In this document: positions 24,181 through 36,189 of the stretch, one piece after another | Position numbering within the stretch: position 1 is the first letter of the stretch | Layout: every line of letters starts with the position of its first letter | NCBI GenBank assembly: GCA_914767715.1 | Contig: OU612071.1 | Coordinates: 10,773,493-10,833,492 of the forward strand | DNA length: 60,000 nucleotides | Direction: 5' to 3' | DNA from: Membranipora membranacea | Lineage: Eukaryota; Bryozoa; Gymnolaemata; Cheilostomatida; Membraniporidae | Made by a program: the position numbers and the translations under genes | Notes under the pieces: model-generated | What the model was told of the DNA's origin: nothing | Database searches by the model: none | What the model saw: the letters and a program-made list of their open reading frames with translations, nothing else

Positions 24181-26306
24181 TTTCAATTTTAATCAGATGT
24201 AATAATGCAATAATACATAAATATCATAAGAAGCAACAAGTCTTGAGACACAAAGGTTATCCTCAGGTTTTGATATTCTAATATTACATTGCCTTTAAAT
24301 CCTTTGGAAAGGCACAAAAGTAACAAATTCTTTCCCTGTAATGAAAGACAGAGACTGCAATACAACTGGTTGTTTGCAAATAAGATTTTCTTGAGGGATT
24401 AGAAAATTTACTCTGAGAAAACAATGCCTGTAATTGCTCTTACTGATATCTTCATCCAGCTTAGGTCTCAATTGTACTTGGATCGTTTCAATGCACTGCG
24501 TGAAGAATTGCTTCCAATTTTGTTTGGAGGCCATCTCAGAATTGTTATTTATTGAGGCAGGCCACCTGTTTGGCTAACCGAATCCTCAAAAGTAGCAACA
24601 TCATAACTCGTTGCAGTATAGATGCAGTCCCAGGGCATCTTCTACTTGATTGTGTAATAACTCCCGGTAGAAGGTTTACCCGGCTAGCCAAGAGTGAAGT
24701 GACTGCAACCTTGTATAACTTTTTAGAAGCATGGACCATGGTTTTGTTAAGTAAAGAGAGTGTGGATAATTGAATGTCGACGAGGTGTCATGGTCGATTG
24801 CAAAAATGTAAATATATGAGTAGCCAGCCACTAGAGTCTATTGATTCAACATAATATGATATGATATTTTATATGCAATATAATTTGGTATAAAAAAACC
24901 GGGCACACTCAATATGGGCCAATTTTTGTATCAGAACTGGGTTTCGGGCTTGGAATACTGGTAGGAAAATATATTTGGTCTGAGCAGGAATTACGAATTA
25001 TCTAGCACTGGGCTTTGGTTGGCACCCAGGTGTGCGCCGACCTGCCAGCAAACAGAGAGCAAGCTGGCGCAGATATTGCGGCCTGGCCACTAAGGCAACA
25101 AATCTTGCCGCCTATGCTCCGGGATGTGGCTTGTGACAAGACGTCTGATTTAAATCAACCTTCAATTTTAATCAGATCTAATAATGCCTTAATACATAAA
25201 TATCATAAGAAGCAACAAGTCTTGAGACACAAAGGTTATCCTCAGGTTTTGATATTCTAATATTACATTGCCTTCAAATCCTTTGGAAAGGCACAAAGGT
25301 AACAAACTCTTTCCCTGTAATGAAAGACAGAGACTGCAATACAACAGGTTGTTTACAAATGAGATTTTCTTGAAGGATTAGAAAATTTACTCTGAGAAAA
25401 CAATGTCTGTAATTGCTCTAACTGATATCTTCATCCAGCTCGAACTGCTTCCAATTTTGTTTGGAGGCCATCTCAGATTTGTTGTTTATTGAGGCAGCCC
25501 ACCTGTTTGGCTAACCGAATCCTCAAAAGTAACAACATTATAACTTGTGGCAGTATAGATACAGTCCCAGGGCATGATTTTGAAAAAATGTACAAATTGA
25601 ACACCAAGGTCGACCACACAGATACCAGCTCACTGAAAATGCAGCAGAATATTTCACAAAGAATATTATGTGTTTATTATAAGTTTATTAGGGGTTAGCC
25701 CTCCAGACACACAGTTATCATAATCCTATACGCATCCAGCATAATTACATTAGTGTTTTTCAATAATAAAAATATTGGGATGACATTCGTGTAACATTTA
25801 AGCTCAAACATTTGGGTCTATTTTGAAAATGCTATCGTTGAACAGTATCCACTGAAAAAGCCAAATCCAAACCATGTTTCGGAATATAGAAACATACAAA
25901 GTGAGGATGGTATATCATAAACACCTCTCCCCCGAGCACCGTCTACTTGATTGTGCGATAACTCCCGGAAGAAGGTTTACCCGGCTAGCCAAGAGTGAAG
26001 TGATCGCAACCTTGTATCACTTTTTTAGAAGCATGGACCATGGTTTTGTTGAGTAAAGAGAGTGTGGATCATTGAATGTCGACAAGGTATCATGGTCGTT
26101 TTCAAAAATGTAAATTTATGAGCAGCCAGCCACTAGAGCCTATTGATTCAACATAATAATGATATGGTATCTTAGGTGCAATATAATTGGTATAAAAAAA
26201 CGGGATACACTCAATATGGGCCAATTTTTGTATCAGAACTGGGGTTTCGGGCTTGGAATACTGGTTGGAAAACATATTTGGTCTGAGCAGGAATTACAAG
26301 ATATCT
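24030..26306. repeat. Tandem duplication, period 978 bp
   Basis: Unit 1 (24030-25007) is followed at once by unit 2 (25008 to about 26306). Both begin CTGGGCTTTGGTTG and end in GGTCTGAGCAGGAATTAC sequence. Unit 2 has lost about 50 bp near 25440 and gained an insert of roughly 360 bp at about 25577-25937. Both units contain a truncated SINE body. Confidence 0.75.
25577..25937. mobile_element. Insert in the second tandem unit
   Basis: Absent from unit 1, which runs directly from CCCAGGGCAT to CTTCTACTTG. No similarity to other repeats here and no clear terminal repeats. Confidence 0.5.
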
Positions 26307-29215
26307 AACGCTGCGTATATAAATAAAAAATTCTATCGAGTTAAAAGTGCAGATCTGACTGGCTAAAAGTGCAATACTATACTACAAGACAAACAGAGTA
26401 TGAATCGGATATAGATTCTGGAAATTTCTGAATATGTATATAGAATGATGAAGATTAATTATTTTGAGGTATATAGTCATTCTGATAGAATTTGATGGGT
26501 GTCTGATGGGTCACCACAATCTATACTGAAAACTTATATCAATCAACAGAAATATTCTTTTGTTTAAGTTCAGTATAGCATCTCCATTGTCATTTGTAAA
26601 TTGCTCCACTCCTTTGATAAAAGGCAATTAAAATTTGTTTGAAACTGTACACAATGGCATAGAAACTACAATTATATAGGCTCTTTGCACTGCCTTGCGC
26701 AACATTGCCACTGCACTGATGGATGAAATAAACACTGTAATGAAAAAGTAAACCGCAATTTTAAATATGATAAAAAAATATTTCAAACATGCCCTCAAAA
26801 ACTCATTTAGATAATGTGATGAACTGATGCTCCATAAAAAACCAGATCTCTGTGAGTTACCATGTCGAAGTGTAGTTCTGCCCAAGCAGAAAAACATGAA
26901 CTTGGAGATTTTTTGTCAGATTTGGAGTTTTTTGCAGAAAAAAATAAATGAATAGTTAGCTGATTGACTAACGATCCAGGTGACCAAATGTGGTTATTCT
27001 GAATTAAAACCTGTAGGAAGGAGATAGCTTTTGGAAAAGTAAGGAGGAGATAACTACAACTGAGCATTTTTGACTTTAAATAACTGAGCAAGCAAAATAT
27101 TTAAGAATAGACTGGCCTAATAGTAGTAGTAATGCTATTGTGAAGGCATACTATATCAGATATACAATACAATTTCTAGTTACTATTTGATTAAGATCAG
27201 GTAAAAACCAGAGAAGGCATGAGGGGTTTTGTTTTGCAGCTTAATTTGAGTTAGAAATTTTCCAAATACAGTCAACAATAGCTCCTTGGCCATATGCAAT
27301 CAACAGCTTGAAGTAAATAAGGTTAATTGGGATAAATCCAGATAAATCACAGAATGAAAGTATTCACTATGGTATCTTCTGTCATGAGGATATTTTTCAC
27401 TGTGTTGACGGCTGTGATGCAATACAGAGAGCAAGGAGTTACAGGGGCCTTAGCCCATGATAACATTCATTATTTTGTGCTAGCCTAAATTATTAGCCAT
27501 GGTTTTGTAAGCCTAATGCCAGCAATCACTACATAGTAAATCATTTGATTGTATGACTAAGCAGAGAGACATTGCGACAACACAAACCAACACAATTATG
27601 AGATTATGTTCACTTAATCTTCTCACCAAACAATAGCTAATGCCCTGTTTTTTAAAAACAATTTTAATTAGCCACGCAATTACAAATTATATTATGAAAC
27701 ACTCTATAAGATGAATGCTGTGTGTACAGCCTCTGCTTACAATTGAAATTGCTAGCATAATGAATTACGCTGTGTTAAACATTGTCCAGCCTCTATCTCA
27801 ATTTTAACTTGGGAATCTCTATGCTCAGTACCAAGATATGCACATATTTTGTTAACCCTCTCTTTATCATAATAGGTAGATTGCAATTCAGTATTCATAT
27901 ATCAGTTTCTTGCAAAGTCTGTAATCAAAAAGAGAAAACCCATGGCTCCCTATTGAAAAGCCCTCGGGCCAACCAAAACCATGACCTCCAACGCATGCGC
28001 ACTGAGTGACCGACCCTTCATGCATATGCAACCAACTTTTAAATCCATCTCATTTTTGTTAGCACACTTTCTGCATTATATAATCGAAGCAAATAAAATA
28101 TAATCTATTTTAGCCACAATTTCTAAATTGCAAGATGCATACCCATTTGTGTTGTCTAAATAATCCATCTCAAATTTATAAGTAAGATCTTTCCGAACCC
28201 ACAGAGTCAGTATATTGTGGAGGCAGGTGTCATATGAGATTATAATAATAATGATAACCATTCACATCAAGGTTACACTAGCTTGCCATGCACTTCTAGT
28301 AGCTTGGCTCAGGAGGCTCTACTGGTCGCTCTACTGATGTTTGACAAAGGTGAAAAACCTTTATATGCATGGAAATTACAACCAAACTACACATGAATAA
28401 AAAATCTTGTTGAAATATTAAACATTGAAATAAGATGGGAAACCGATCAAGAGCAATTGTGCCTTAGACTTATTTCAACATGATGTTAAATGATGAGATT
28501 TTCTGCTAAATTACTGAATCCGAATCAGCACCATCAATAATTTGTTTCTTGATCAGAGTATTTTGTAAAATGTAGTGTTATTAACAATCTATAATCTTTG
28601 GTATTAACAGTATTAGGCTACCTGTAGCAGGTTATAATTGTACTTGATGCATTTGAAACATAGGATTATTGTACCTGATACATTGATTGAATTGAAAGCA
28701 TGTTATAGAAGGGGCTTTGTTTAGACAAAGAGAGTATATCAAAGGCTAAGGTCTCTGGTGTATTGCGCAATCAGAAGCATACATCAGGCAGACTTTTAAA
28801 AACTAGATATACATGTAACATTTTGTTTGCATGTAACTAACAATGATGCGAAAAAGGACGTATCTGGACAGCTCTATTCTAAATAACCAAAACAAATTTG
28901 GAAGAAATCGGACTATTGGAACAAGGTGTGCGATACATTACTTTGTTAGTAACGACTGTTTTTTGTAGATTTCCTTGAGAAATGATATTTTTTTAAATAT
29001 TCTTGTGGCTCATTGGGTTTATATTGGTATAATACATAATTATATGTGTGTTTAATTTACCAATGATAAATACTCTTCCCTAGAATGAAATTCAAAGTTT
29101 GGTCAGGAGGAGATAATCACTAAATTCAGAAAATGCTTTTAATGAACTGAGAAGTATTATATAAATAATTAACTAGCCTTTGTATTCAGTCCAGTCCACA
29201 CCATGCTGTCCCGTC
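26307..29215. other. No gene recognised
   Basis: About 2.9 kb of AT-rich DNA. Short frames on both strands lack domains and splice-site support. Confidence 0.4.
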
Positions 29216-29219
29216 CACA

Positions 29220-29580
29220 CATCATAGAATTGTCATAGCAATCGAAGACGATTGCAACCAGGGGGGTGCATATGTCGCATCCACAGCAGCAGACATATCT
29301 AGCAAGGGACAACTACCATAGAATAACAACATCAGACAATATTTAATATTCATATCATCATCAGTACACTCAACCTCGACTCGAGGACACGCTGGTAACA
29401 GGCAGGACATCTAACCTCGGTCGAGGACAGGCAATTAAGTTAAATTAAAATGCTAATTTTAATCCCCGTACCACCTGACGCCACAACCATGGCAACACAG
29501 TAAATGCGGTGGAAATAGGACAAAGCATGATTGGGAAATTATACCGTCGGTGACTTCCATCAACCCACTGTTGCGGCGGA
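29220..29580 (-). repeat. Dispersed repeat X, copy 2
   Basis: Reverse complement of 950-1290, including TCGACTCGAGGACACGCTGG and GGGGGGTGCATATGTCGCAT segments. Confidence 0.6.
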
Positions 29581-29589
29581 TCAACCCAT

Positions 29590-30440
29590 AGTTTGAAGTT
29601 TGCAGTATTTGGATACATTGTAAATAATCAATAAAAGGGTGACAAGTTTGGTTAGGAAAAATTGTATACCTTTTAGTCCTCAGTCGTCTGTCAATTAAAT
29701 ACCAACCCAGTGAGCATGGTATACGATAGGTCAATTTGATATTACCATACTGGGCTAAGGCCAAAGCTACCAAAACCTTACACAACCATAATCAAAATTA
29801 ATTGACCAGTCAGTGTGATAATATCACTTGCTAATATTCAGGTTTCGTTAGGTTACAATTGACAAAAGACTGTTTCTGCTCAAAGTTCACTTCACAACTT
29901 TTGCTTAGTCATAGTTCAGTATTGCAGCAATTTTTGTCAATCTCCTTCTATTTTAAAATGACACTTGATTTTAATATAGCACATCAAATTCAAAACTGCT
30001 GGCTTCCAATTAAGAGACATATCAGTTGATACAAACTATAATACCAATTGTCCTTAGTTTCTATTCTTCCAAATTCCTTGTGGATTTTATCTAGTAGAAC
30101 ATAAGATATGCTACACGTATATAAAATTTGTGTGGTAATAAATGTGGTTCTAATATTTATACAAATAAGGAGGTGATAATATCTGCTGCTATTGAACTAC
30201 AAGAAGCAAAAAAGTCTCTGAGTAGCATGAGCTAGTCGAATTCTGACCTTTACGCATCTAACTCAATTGAAAATCCAAGTTGCAGATTTGTCCCTAAGAA
30301 GTCTCCTGTTGTGGTTATACAAATATGTGTCCCCACTTCTTTGGGGGTGTCTATATTTAGCATTGGATTGAGCTTTATTTGATAGTCTTCATACTAGTTT
30401 TTTCGTTTCAGATATAAACATAATTGAATCTTGTAAAATT
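29590..30440. repeat. Left flank of pair 3, inverse of pair 2 right flank
   Basis: Reverse complement of about 20830-21690. The part from 29990 also matches 1291-1740 directly. The frame on the minus strand at 29459-29785 is a repeat-borne open frame, not a gene. Confidence 0.65.
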
Positions 30441-30501
30441 ATGTAGTATTAGCTATATAATTTAACTGTGTACAGATATGATTTGGTTTACTGTTTAAGT
30501 A

Positions 30502-30507
30502 TTTATT
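30502..30507 (-). terminator. Polyadenylation signal of copy 5
   Basis: AATAAA on the minus strand (TTTATT on plus) about 85 nt into the putative terminal exon. Confidence 0.55.
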
Positions 30508-30825
30508 GTTCAAAATAAATAATGACAGAGTGAGTAAAGAGAATCCTGGAATCCTGTTGGACTTTCTCCTGGTCACGAACTCATCTCAATTCTGAAATGT
30601 TTGAAAATATTTTAAATAATTTTAAATTATGCGAATGAAATTGAACTGTATATCACAATACTATTACATATAAAATCATATATCCATAATATATTGTATC
30701 AGTATGGTATTCAGAGTTACGGCCACCAATATCCTCGTTTAATGGATTATTGTTCCCTGTCTTTTCAGTACATATCTAGTAAACAGTTATTTAAGTCTAA
30801 TTGTTTTTGTTCACCTCTTATGGGT

Positions 30826-31777
30826 CTAGCCTTTGATTGCATCAATAACTTTCTCGCCTCCACTGATGACAGCGTCGATTGCTAAACCAGCAGCTGCTGA
30901 CTTGGCTGCTGCCTTTATTCCCTTACTGATGAACCCAGCTTCAATCTGTACGACAGCTATAACCAACAGAACATTTGAATGGTAATAACAGGAAAATTTT
31001 ACAAACTCATAGACATTGGCTGATGACAATTATTATTCTACTTCTACTAAATATATATTTTACCCCTTAAACCACTGATGTTACATAGATAAATGTGTGC
31101 TTATTGAATTCTCTATAGCTCAACAACTAATAATGCGAGGCTGCATTTTATCATTGTAACCTAATGAGTAAATGATTTGCACCAACTGATCGGCAAAGTC
31201 AGGGAATGAAATTAATCTTCCATTTCATGTGAAATAGTTAATGTCTGACTCGTGGAACTTAATGATGTCATCAGCTAGTGCATGAGTTTCATGCCCCGAT
31301 TTGGAAGATCTCTTTGTGCAAATTATATGCCCATTAGATGACAATCCTAAGATTAAAGTCTCGATTGGTTATTCTAGATCTATACAGAATTATATGTGCC
31401 TGAGAGGCAGCAGTAGTTTGAGGATCATTAAAAAAAAGATTAAAATCCGACTTATCACACGCCACATCCACAAGCATGGGCAGCAAGAAGGTAGTTGTCC
31501 TAGGCCCCAACATCTTCACCAGATTGCCCTCTGTTTGCAGGCAGGTCGGAGCACACCAGGAGGCCAATCAAACCCCAGGAGGCGATGGACTGCAGTGCGA
31601 TTCGAATCCAAGACCTTCAAATTTGCACGCAAAAGGAATGGTGCTCTAACCAACTGAGCCCACCTCCTTCTCACTGGATAGTGCTCTACTGGTAAATTGA
31701 TAGAGATCCTACAAATATAAAAATTTAAACTCACCGAGTGCAGCCAGAATCAGGGAGATAAGTGCAAAGACCTTCAT
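30826..31777 (-). CDS. Secreted Gly-led cationic peptide precursor, copy 5
   Basis: Coding exons are 31735-31777 and 30826-30956 on the minus strand, joined in phase 1, coding 57 aa. The signal exon encodes MKVFALISLILAAL. The mature part starts GFISKGIKAAAKSAAAG and ends GGEKVIDAIKG, with five Lys against three acidic residues. Exon 1 (31929 to about 31985) is untranslated. The 3'-UTR intron runs from a donor at 30814 to an exon starting at 30591, with a minus-strand AATAAA at 30502-30507. The intron between the coding exons holds the SINE. It is the partner of copy 6 and duplicate of copy 3, from which it differs mostly in the N-terminal half of the mature peptide. Confidence 0.82.
31331..31669 (-). 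mobile_element. tRNA-derived SINE in intron of copy 5
   Basis: Orthologous in position to 16340-16678. The head is GGGCTCAGTTGGTTAGAGC followed by GGATTCGAATC on the minus strand. Confidence 0.75.
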
Positions 31778-32003
31778 TTTCTTGTACCTACAATGAAAAA
31801 AGTGTATGCATTAAAACGAGCAAATTCATTAAACCCTAAACATAAAAAATACTTGATAGTTGATCACGTTTACATCCAATATCATGTCACAAATGTCTTA
31901 ATCAATAAATTTACAACCAGATACTTACTTTGGATTTAGAGGTTTGATTCGGTGATGTGCTGTGAGGCTGTAGTCTTGTGATCTTTGTATTATCTGGCCT
32001 CTT

Positions 32004-32011
32004 CTTTTATA
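32004..32011 (-). promoter_or_regulatory. TATA box of peptide copy 5
   Basis: TATAAAAG on the minus strand, followed by the AGAAGAGGCCAGATAATACA block shared with copy 3. Confidence 0.75.
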
Positions 32012-32029
32012 CTCTAAACACAGGCAACA

Positions 32030-34660
32030 TGTCAAATGCTGGAAGTTGTTATTTTTCTATCGGCTGTTCCTATTTATGACAAAAAACAACAATTAATAGT
32101 GTGCTGGAGATAAGTTTTAATTGTTTGTGTTCCACATTTTGCAGGATATAAACTATGCAGTTATGTCATTTGAGTAACACCTGATATCTATTCTTGTAGG
32201 GAAAAATTTTCTAACAGGATATGGGATATTGGAATGGTGATCAGGAAACCCTTCAGTTGTTCATTATAGCAATGATGAATATGTGTCTTAGCTTTGATTG
32301 CTTTAATATTTGCCCAAACCTAAACTTGTAACATCCACTGCACATCGCATCTCAAGAGTGTACTTATCTCTGAACTCACTAATCATCTATCATCAACCCA
32401 TCTGTTCGTATGCCAAAATAATATGGTACACTCCTTTATTTGATAGGGTAGTGCTGACATTAAGGTAGAGACTGCAGTAAAAAACATGAAAGATTTTTGG
32501 AGGGAGCACAGGGTTAGTCATTGACCAGATAGGGTACATAAACATTGTATTTCTACAGCTTGAGCAGCTTCAAGGGTTTGAATCTGTAGCATGATTCACT
32601 CAAACACTCTTAATCAGAAAAAAATTTGCATAATCCCAGGCCCACAGATGTACAACTTTTGTGCACTGACAACCCAGGTTTACTACATCACCACCCACCC
32701 CTGTTCACCCTCAGATTTCTGCCTATAAAGTCGTTTGGTAGAGAAGAAGCTCTCAACAGCACTGAATTTCCTCAGTACCCTTAGATAGCACACAATATGA
32801 CCATCAATAAAAATCAGAGCTGAGACCAAGTTCCTGCCCTGAGCCAGAGCAGTTTTTATAGTCCTTTGAATTTCGGTCCAATTGTCGCAACATACCACTT
32901 CAGATATATATATATTCAAAAAGTTGATAAATAAGTTTGAAATTTCAAACCATCATCATAAATTGATTTTGGTGACTCAACTAAAATCTCATATCTAATA
33001 GCCAAGATGTTGCAACTACAGAAGGGAAGAAGTTGTTGCAATTTTTTATAAGACCGTTATTTGCGGTTGGTATTTTTTTCTCATGATGTTTCTGTTTTGA
33101 GAATGCAGAATGCACCGATGACAATCTTCAAAAAAAATTGATGTGACAGTTGCACCAATTCCGACTCCAAGGCTTCATTACTGTCTTTTGAATTATGAGT
33201 TTGTCTCAATGATCTGAAAGAAATCCTCAATTCAATTTTCTCCATTGACTAAATAATCATAAACCTAGAGAGGACACTGTATACAGCCGACGTGAGGCAC
33301 GTAATTGTGGCCGATGCAAAGACATTGGAAGGTGTACTAGCATTGGTGTTATCATTGATTTGCTGTCAATAATCCAGGATTTTGAGTTTGAAAATTGCTT
33401 TACATTCAGCAGCATATTGTCATCAACTTGATGCAATTTTTTCTTCAAACAGTTTTTTAGCCTAAGATCCATATCAAACTGTTAACAACAAGCTGCTTGT
33501 TCTATTGTAATTTTTAAACCCAAAATCCGATCAAAATTGATTGAGTTATCAACGTGAAACCTGGCATATGGGATGCAGGTCAATGATAACACCAATGCTA
33601 CCACAACTTCCAATGTCTTTACATCGCCAACAATTAAATGCCTCAGTGCCTTAATGTTAATCCTCAATAATGTCTCCTGTCTAGGTCCAACATTACTTCT
33701 TGTTTTCAGTTTTTTTTAAAGATTGACCTGTGTGCATTCTGCATATTTAAAAGAGAAACACCATGAGAATATAAATACCAACCGGAAATCATGGTCTAAT
33801 AGAAATTTACAACCACTTCTTTCCATCTGTAGTTGCAATATCTTGGCTAATGGGATATGAGATTTTGTTACCAAACTGATTGTATGATGATTATTTGAGA
33901 GTTTAATATTGTTTCATTGATTTTGAGAATATGTATATCTCAAATTGTATGTTGCGGTAATTGGACAGTATTCAATGGACTTTAAAAACTTCTCTAGGTC
34001 TGGGCAGAAAATTTGTCTCAGCTCTGATGTCTATTTGATGGTAATATTGTGTGCTATTAAAGGGTGCTGAAGAAATGTGCAGCTTCTTCTCTACCATTCG
34101 ACCTTGTGTAAGCTGAAATCTGACAGTGACATAGGGTGGGTGATGATGTAATAAACCAGGATTATCAGTGCACAAAAGTTGTATATCTATCGGACTGCGG
34201 CTATGCATATTTTGTCTGGTTAAGAATAGTGTTTGAATAAACATTGCTACAGATTGCAGCCCACAAAAATAACTCAGCTCTAGCAATACAATGTTTATGT
34301 ACCCGATCTTGTCAATGACCAACCCTGTGCTCGCTCCATAAATCATCAATTTGTTTTTTTTTCCGGAGGCTCTATCTCAATGTTAGCACAATCCTATCAA
34401 ATATAGGAGTGTACCATATTTGTGGATACATACAGTTTGATGATAGATGATTAGTGAGTTCAGAGATAAGTACACTCTTGAGATGCCATGTGCAGTGGAT
34501 GTTACAAGTTTAAGTTTGAGCAAATACGAAAGCAATGGAAGCTAAAATACATATTCATTATTGCTTTGGTTTCCTAATCATCAACCCAATATCTGATATC
34601 CTGTTATACAATTATTTTTTTTCTATGAATTGTTGTTTTTTGTCATAAATAGGAACAGCC
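32030..34660. repeat. Inverted-repeat intergenic spacer of pair 3
   Basis: Duplicate of 17030-19770, again with self-complementary halves centred near 33450. A 125-codon frame on the minus strand at 33972-34349 is not recognisable. In pair 2 the matching frame is shorter, so it is not called. Confidence 0.6.
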
Positions 34661-34710
34661 GATAGAAAAATAACAACTTCCAGCATATGAAATGTTCCCT
34701 GTGTTGAGAG

Positions 34711-34718
34711 TATAAAAG
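34711..34718 (+). promoter_or_regulatory. TATA box of peptide copy 6
   Basis: TATAAAAG in the same context as copy 4. The putative exon 1 ends at 34803 at a GTAAGT donor. Confidence 0.75.
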
Positions 34719-34960
34719 AAGAGACCAGATAATACAAAGATCACAAGACTACAGCCTCACAGCAACTCACTGTCACAGCTCATAATAACCATCACGATCC
34801 ACAGTAAGTATCTGGTTGCAAATATACTGACCTTGGCATCATATATGATAATGTTTGAAGCAAATGTTTCAACTTAACATTTTTGTTTTATGATATGGGT
34901 CCTATGAATTTGTCTTTTCTCTTGTATATCATATAATTTATTTGATGTAGGTACAAGAAA

Positions 34961-35361
34961 ATGAAGGTCTTCGCACTTATATCCCTGATCATTGCCGCAC
35001 TCGGTGAGTTTTGCTTCTCCTCTTTTCCTGAATTCCAAATAATGCTACCAGTAGAGAAATATGGTAAATAACTGCAATGCAACACTGTGAAATCTGTGTT
35101 CGATTTGATCTAAGTTTTGATTCAACAATTTTTCAATATCATCTATTTCATAAATAAAAATAACCTCATAGCATTCAATTCCATTTCACTCACTCCACTT
35201 GTATTAATCCAAACATGCTGTCTTTTATAGCTGTTGTGCAGATTGAAGCTGGGGTCTTCAGTAAGGGAATAAAGTCATTAGTCAAGACAGGAGCTGCTGG
35301 TTTAGCAATCGAAGCTGCCATCAGTGGAGGCGAGAAAGTTATTGATGCAATCAAAGGCTAG
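34961..35361 (+). CDS. Secreted Gly-led cationic peptide precursor, copy 6
   Basis: The CDS joins 34961-35003 and 35231-35361, the same 43 + 131 nt layout and phase-1 intron as copy 4, and gives 57 aa. Both signal peptide and mature peptide (GVFSKGIKSLVKTGAAG, ending GGEKVIDAIKG) are the same as in copy 4, while introns and flanks show scattered differences. A donor at 35373 and acceptor before 35596 define the 3'-UTR intron. It is divergent from copy 5. Its 3' end is very close to a retrotransposon relic, which may affect transcript ending. Confidence 0.85.
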
Positions 35362-35689
35362 ACCCATAAGAGGTGAGCAAAAACAATTAGACTTAAATAA
35401 CTGTTTTGTAGATATGTACTGAAAAGTCAGGGAACAATAATCCATGAAACGAAGTTATTGGTGGCTGTAACTCTGAATACCATACTTATACAATATATCA
35501 TGGATATATGTTTATATATGTAATAGTATTGTGATATACATTTCAATTTCATTCACATAATTTAAAATGATTTAATATATTTTCAAACATTTCAGAATTG
35601 AGATGAGTTCGTGACCAGGAGAAAGTCCAACAGGATTCCAGGATTCTCTTTACTCACTCTGTCATTATTTATTTTGAACAATAAATACT

Positions 35690-35695
35690 TAAACA
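35690..35695 (+). terminator. Polyadenylation signal of copy 6
   Basis: AATAAA in the terminal exon, about 10 bp before homology to the other units is lost to a retrotransposon relic. Confidence 0.55.
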
Positions 35696-35703
35696 GTAAA
35701 CCA

Positions 35704-36185
35704 AATCGTGGTTACTGCACAAAATCACTCGGATTTATCTAGAAATTGTCAAAATGCTTGCACTGCTATCACTAAGTGGCTTCACATATGGCGTCTCAAA
35801 GCAAATTGCTCCAAAACGGATATTCTTGTTTTCAAAGGTCCTTGCAACGTACCGATTTTGAGTATTGAAAAAATACTGCAGAGGAAAGAATCAAAAGTGC
35901 TTGGGATCCAAATCGACGAAGAACTATCTTTTGACAAACATTTAAGCAATTGCAAAAACTCCCTTCAATAAAAATGGAATCTAATTAAACCGTTCATTTA
36001 TAAAGGTCTAAATGCTCGCACCTGCAAATTTATTCTTGAACAATCTATCATGCCGAAAACTCATTACATAGCTTTCATATGGGACAAAAAATATCAACTT
36101 TCAGTCTATCAAATGGTTAAAGACCTTACCAGCACACGTTTTATCCCGCTGCTGAACATATTTTTGCTTTCAGTGATATTTTACC
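35704..36185 (+). pseudogene. Non-LTR reverse transcriptase relic, 5' part
   Basis: It encodes ITKWLHIWRLKANCSKTDILVF and then KVLGIQIDEELSFDKHLSN. These match the post-catalytic RT region of jockey/CR1-type elements (W...WRL..N..KT, then LGi.iD..L.f..H). A TAA interrupts the frame after NSLQ (35969-35971), and the frame then resumes. It is a different family from the Rex1-like copies, and the catalytic RT core is absent. Confidence 0.65.
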
Positions 36186-36189
36186 ACTT

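Larger units (their letters stand above)
30430..35703. repeat. Palindromic duplication unit, peptide pair 3
   Basis: Near-complete duplicate of 15449-20830 in the same orientation. It has the minus peptide gene on the left, the plus gene on the right, an inverted-repeat spacer and the SINE at the same intronic site. The right edge is cut at about 35703 by a non-LTR retrotransposon relic. Confidence 0.75.

Noticed and set aside
26628-27091. Overlapping minus frames of about 90 codons with hydrophobic stretches
   Set aside because: No signal from splice sites, homologues in the window or known motifs. Hydrophobic runs are common in AT-rich random frames.
33972-34349. 125-codon minus-strand frame in the pair 3 spacer
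   Set aside because: Only part is open in the pair 2 duplicate, and the complementary arm is not open. No recognisable motif.
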